Shown here: positions 61,771 to 64,000 of the stretch, in pieces
Layout of the letters: each line of letters opens with the position of its first letter
Numbering within the stretch: position 1 is the stretch's first letter
Assembly: GCF_040802235.1 (NCBI RefSeq)
Contig: NC_133156.1
Coordinates: 185,206,351-185,270,350, forward strand
Direction: 5' to 3'
From: Manis javanica
Taxonomy: Eukaryota; Chordata; Mammalia; Pholidota; Manidae
DNA length: 64,000 nucleotides
Made by a program: the position numbers and the translations under genes
The notes under the pieces: model-generated
Database searches by the model: none
The model's input: only the letters and a program-made list of their open reading frames with translations
Told to the model about the DNA's origin: nothing

Positions 61771-63039
61771 GAAAAATAATCAGCACAGAAAAAGAATAAA
61801 GCTCATCATGTAGAGTGTTAACAGACTGCCTCTAAAAACATTGTGGCATTTTCCTCCAACACATGGACTTAGATGTGGATGGAAGAGTTATAAGAATACA
61901 TTTTAGGAAGACTTTTCTTCCCCTTTTCTTTTCAGCCCAGTATACTGGTATACATTTTCCCCAAACTCACTAATTCATAGTTACAAGTTTTTAAGAGTAT
62001 CGTTTTCTACCATTGTGGTTTTAATAGCACATATACAGAGTTCCAGCTATATCATAATTTAACCAGGCTTTTGTAGGAAGGCCATTGTTTACAGAACTCT
62101 TTGTGAAATGGTTTCTATGGAGAAAAAAGTTTCCAAGATGGAACTTAGAATCTTGGCTCTTACCTCTGCTTAGCAAGAAGGGAACAAACCACTTCCCTGC
62201 CATCTCAGGTGCCAAGGAACCTTTCCACAACCACACCCTGGAGCAGGAGCTAGCTGGCATCCCTGCTTTTCCTTGGTACAAACAAGGATTCTGGGAAGGA
62301 AGGCGATTTGTTTCCCAAGCAGCTTCAGTGCCCACTGCAAAGAGAATTTTGTAGTGTGGAAGTAGGTGGCAAAAAGGTACAAAATATTCTTAAATCTGGG
62401 ATCCCTGAACCGGGGACATACATGTTTTATCTAGGAGGAAAGGTAGACATTTCTTCTAAATCTACATTAACAGATGTGTACTAGAAAAGAACAGACATTA
62501 CTTTCAAATGGTTTTGGTTGACACTCTTTTTTGTCATTTTCTTTCCATGTATAAGAGTATAAAATTAAATATGGTTTCTAGTTGACATTAGTCAGTATAA
62601 TCATGAATGAAAGTAGATATTTTGGGGCAATACTCCACTGGAATACCTTAAACAACTACAGGAATGGTAACTTGGTTCTTCTGCAACCCTTAAATATTAT
62701 ATACAATAAATCACAGTAATCAGTCCTTTAAGAGTAAGGCCGATTTCTGGACATCACAATGATCTTAAAGGTCTACACATGATAAAATCTCCTATGACAT
62801 TTCTAATTTTGTAAAGACAATTGTAAAGACACGGAAGCCTGAGGCTGCCTGTGGTCAAACAAGACTGTAAACTTTTCTTCTTCTCAAACTTTTTCCTTTC
62901 CTTTCCTTTCTACTTAGCAGCTTTATTACTATCTTTGGGTTCTTCCTTTTTCCTATCTCTAAATAAGAGAAAATGTGAAGATTGCACTTTCAAACTGTGT
63001 TTTTAGGTTGATTCCCCCACTTCTACTCCTTTCTAACTA
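61771..63039. other. Intergenic, no gene recognised
   Basis: No feature supported. Confidence 0.4.
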
Positions 63040-63430
63040 GTACTTCAGCTTCTACTTGGGGGCTTCCACTGGGATATCTCATCAGTAACTCAAACTTACC
63101 ATTTAAAAAACCAAACTCATCTCTTTTCACTCAGCAAACAAACTTCTGATTTCTCTATTTCTCTCAACAGCATCACTATTTTCTGTCATCCAAACTAAAA
63201 CTGGTCATCTTTTATTTCTCCTTCTCCTTGTTCTTTATATCCACCAAATTGCATAGTCAGTCCCTTTATGTTTAGTGTCTTTTGTGTTTACCGCATCATT
63301 TCTTCTGCCATTAGTACTTCTCATTACCTTATGCTTAGCTGTAACTGTTCTTTTAACTGGCATCTTTGTCTTAAGTGTGTCTCCCTCCAACCTATCTGAT
63401 CCAACTTCACAATCATCTTTTGGTTGTTAA
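63040..63430 (+). repeat. L2 LINE ORF2/3' fragment
   Basis: 'ccactgggatatctcatcag', 'aactcaaacttaccatttaa', 'gtcatccaaactaaaactgg' and 'ccaccaaattgcatagtcag' run in the order of sense L2. It may be a continuation of the piece at 61.46 kb. Confidence 0.55.
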
Positions 63431-64000
63431 GAATAATCCACCTATTAGTTATGTCCTTTGCCTTTTCACTTAACCTATTTAAAAACGTATGCTTTTAGCA
63501 GGACTATTTGGTACCTGTTCCCTTACATATCAAGTTCTACATCAAAGCTTGATGGAAAGAGACAAAAACAAGAATGACTATCATACATCCTTTTCTGATC
63601 TTAGCACAAAAACCTGGGTACTAATGGTGCATTTTAGATTTACCTCTCTCAGTTTATTCAGAATTGAGCAATTAGTTTCAGTGTCAGAGATGCAACCTGC
63701 TATACGGCTGTATTTTATGTGTATATGCAAAGCTGAGAGAATGTAGGTGGTGAACTCTGGGAGATTTGTAGGATGAGAAAGAGCAAGTGGACTGGCCTTG
63801 TGTCTCTTATTTTGGTCAGTAACAGAGGCTAACCAATCTTTCACAGTGGCTGGCTCTTGAATTTCTGATTTAGGTTCACAGTAGATATTTGTTGAATGAC
63901 TGTAGTCTAAATTGGCTCAAATCATGACAAAATTATAGGTTACTCTAAGTCTGCATTCCATATAATTCAAATTCCTTTTTAGTATTTAATCCTCAGATGA
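63431..64000. other. Intergenic to window end
   Basis: No gene. A scrap resembling an L2 end ('cagtagatatttgttgaatg') lies at about 63,880-63,899. Confidence 0.35.

Noticed and set aside
1-64000. CRISPR arrays, tRNA, rRNA, snRNA genes, operon-like features
   Set aside because: No regularly spaced repeat-spacer units and no recognisable RNA gene; the only tandem arrays are microsatellites, L1 monomers and the ORF1 triplication.

Overview
This is a mammalian nuclear genome window. It has one protein-coding gene with introns and a CpG-island promoter, and almost everything else is intergenic or intronic DNA made of interspersed repeats. The gene is CNRIP1 (cannabinoid receptor-interacting protein 1) on the + strand. 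Its three coding exons are 14854-15032, 17045-17195 and 28375-28539; all junctions are canonical GT/AG and they join to a 164-residue protein. A CpG island covers exon 1, and an AATAAA at 29343 marks the end of the 3' UTR near 29,365.

The second major object is a full-length LINE-1 on the - strand (35577-44312, about 8.7 kb), flanked by a perfect 17-bp target-site duplication. Both ORFs are open: ORF1 has 307 aa, and ORF2 has 1280 aa with endonuclease, reverse transcriptase and Cys-rich domains intact. Two parts are unusual. The 5' UTR is built from 210-bp tandem monomers. The very long (about 2.2 kb) 3' UTR contains internal A-tracts, then a decayed retroviral env transmembrane region, then a segment that looks like LTR U3-R, ending 18 bp after an AATAAA. 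Because the duplication encloses the whole composite, the LINE and the retrovirus-derived tail moved as one unit. I regard this LINE/ERV chimera as the most interesting item in the window.

Layout: 1-14.4 kb, intergenic DNA upstream of CNRIP1 with old L1, L2, MIR, hAT and MLT1 copies; 14.4-29.4 kb, CNRIP1, whose 11.2-kb intron 2 is packed with antisense old L1 pieces, a Tigger-type MITE and an MLT1 LTR; 29.4-35.5 kb, intergenic MIR/L2/LTR remnants; 35.6-44.3 kb, the young L1; 44.3-64 kb, AT-rich intergenic DNA with L2, hAT and MIR remnants and a small processed retrocopy with its own duplication.

Organism: placental mammal. No Alu, rodent B1/B2, carnivore tRNA-Lys SINE or ruminant BovA/Bov-tA was seen; only ancient SINEs (MIR) are present beside an active-looking L1. 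The L1 type and lack of young SINEs make me think of a pangolin or another laurasiatherian, but this rests on memory of the L1 family and is tentative. In human the same region lies between PLEK and PPP3R1; neither is visible here. Repeat family names below are by eye and should be read as class-level calls.
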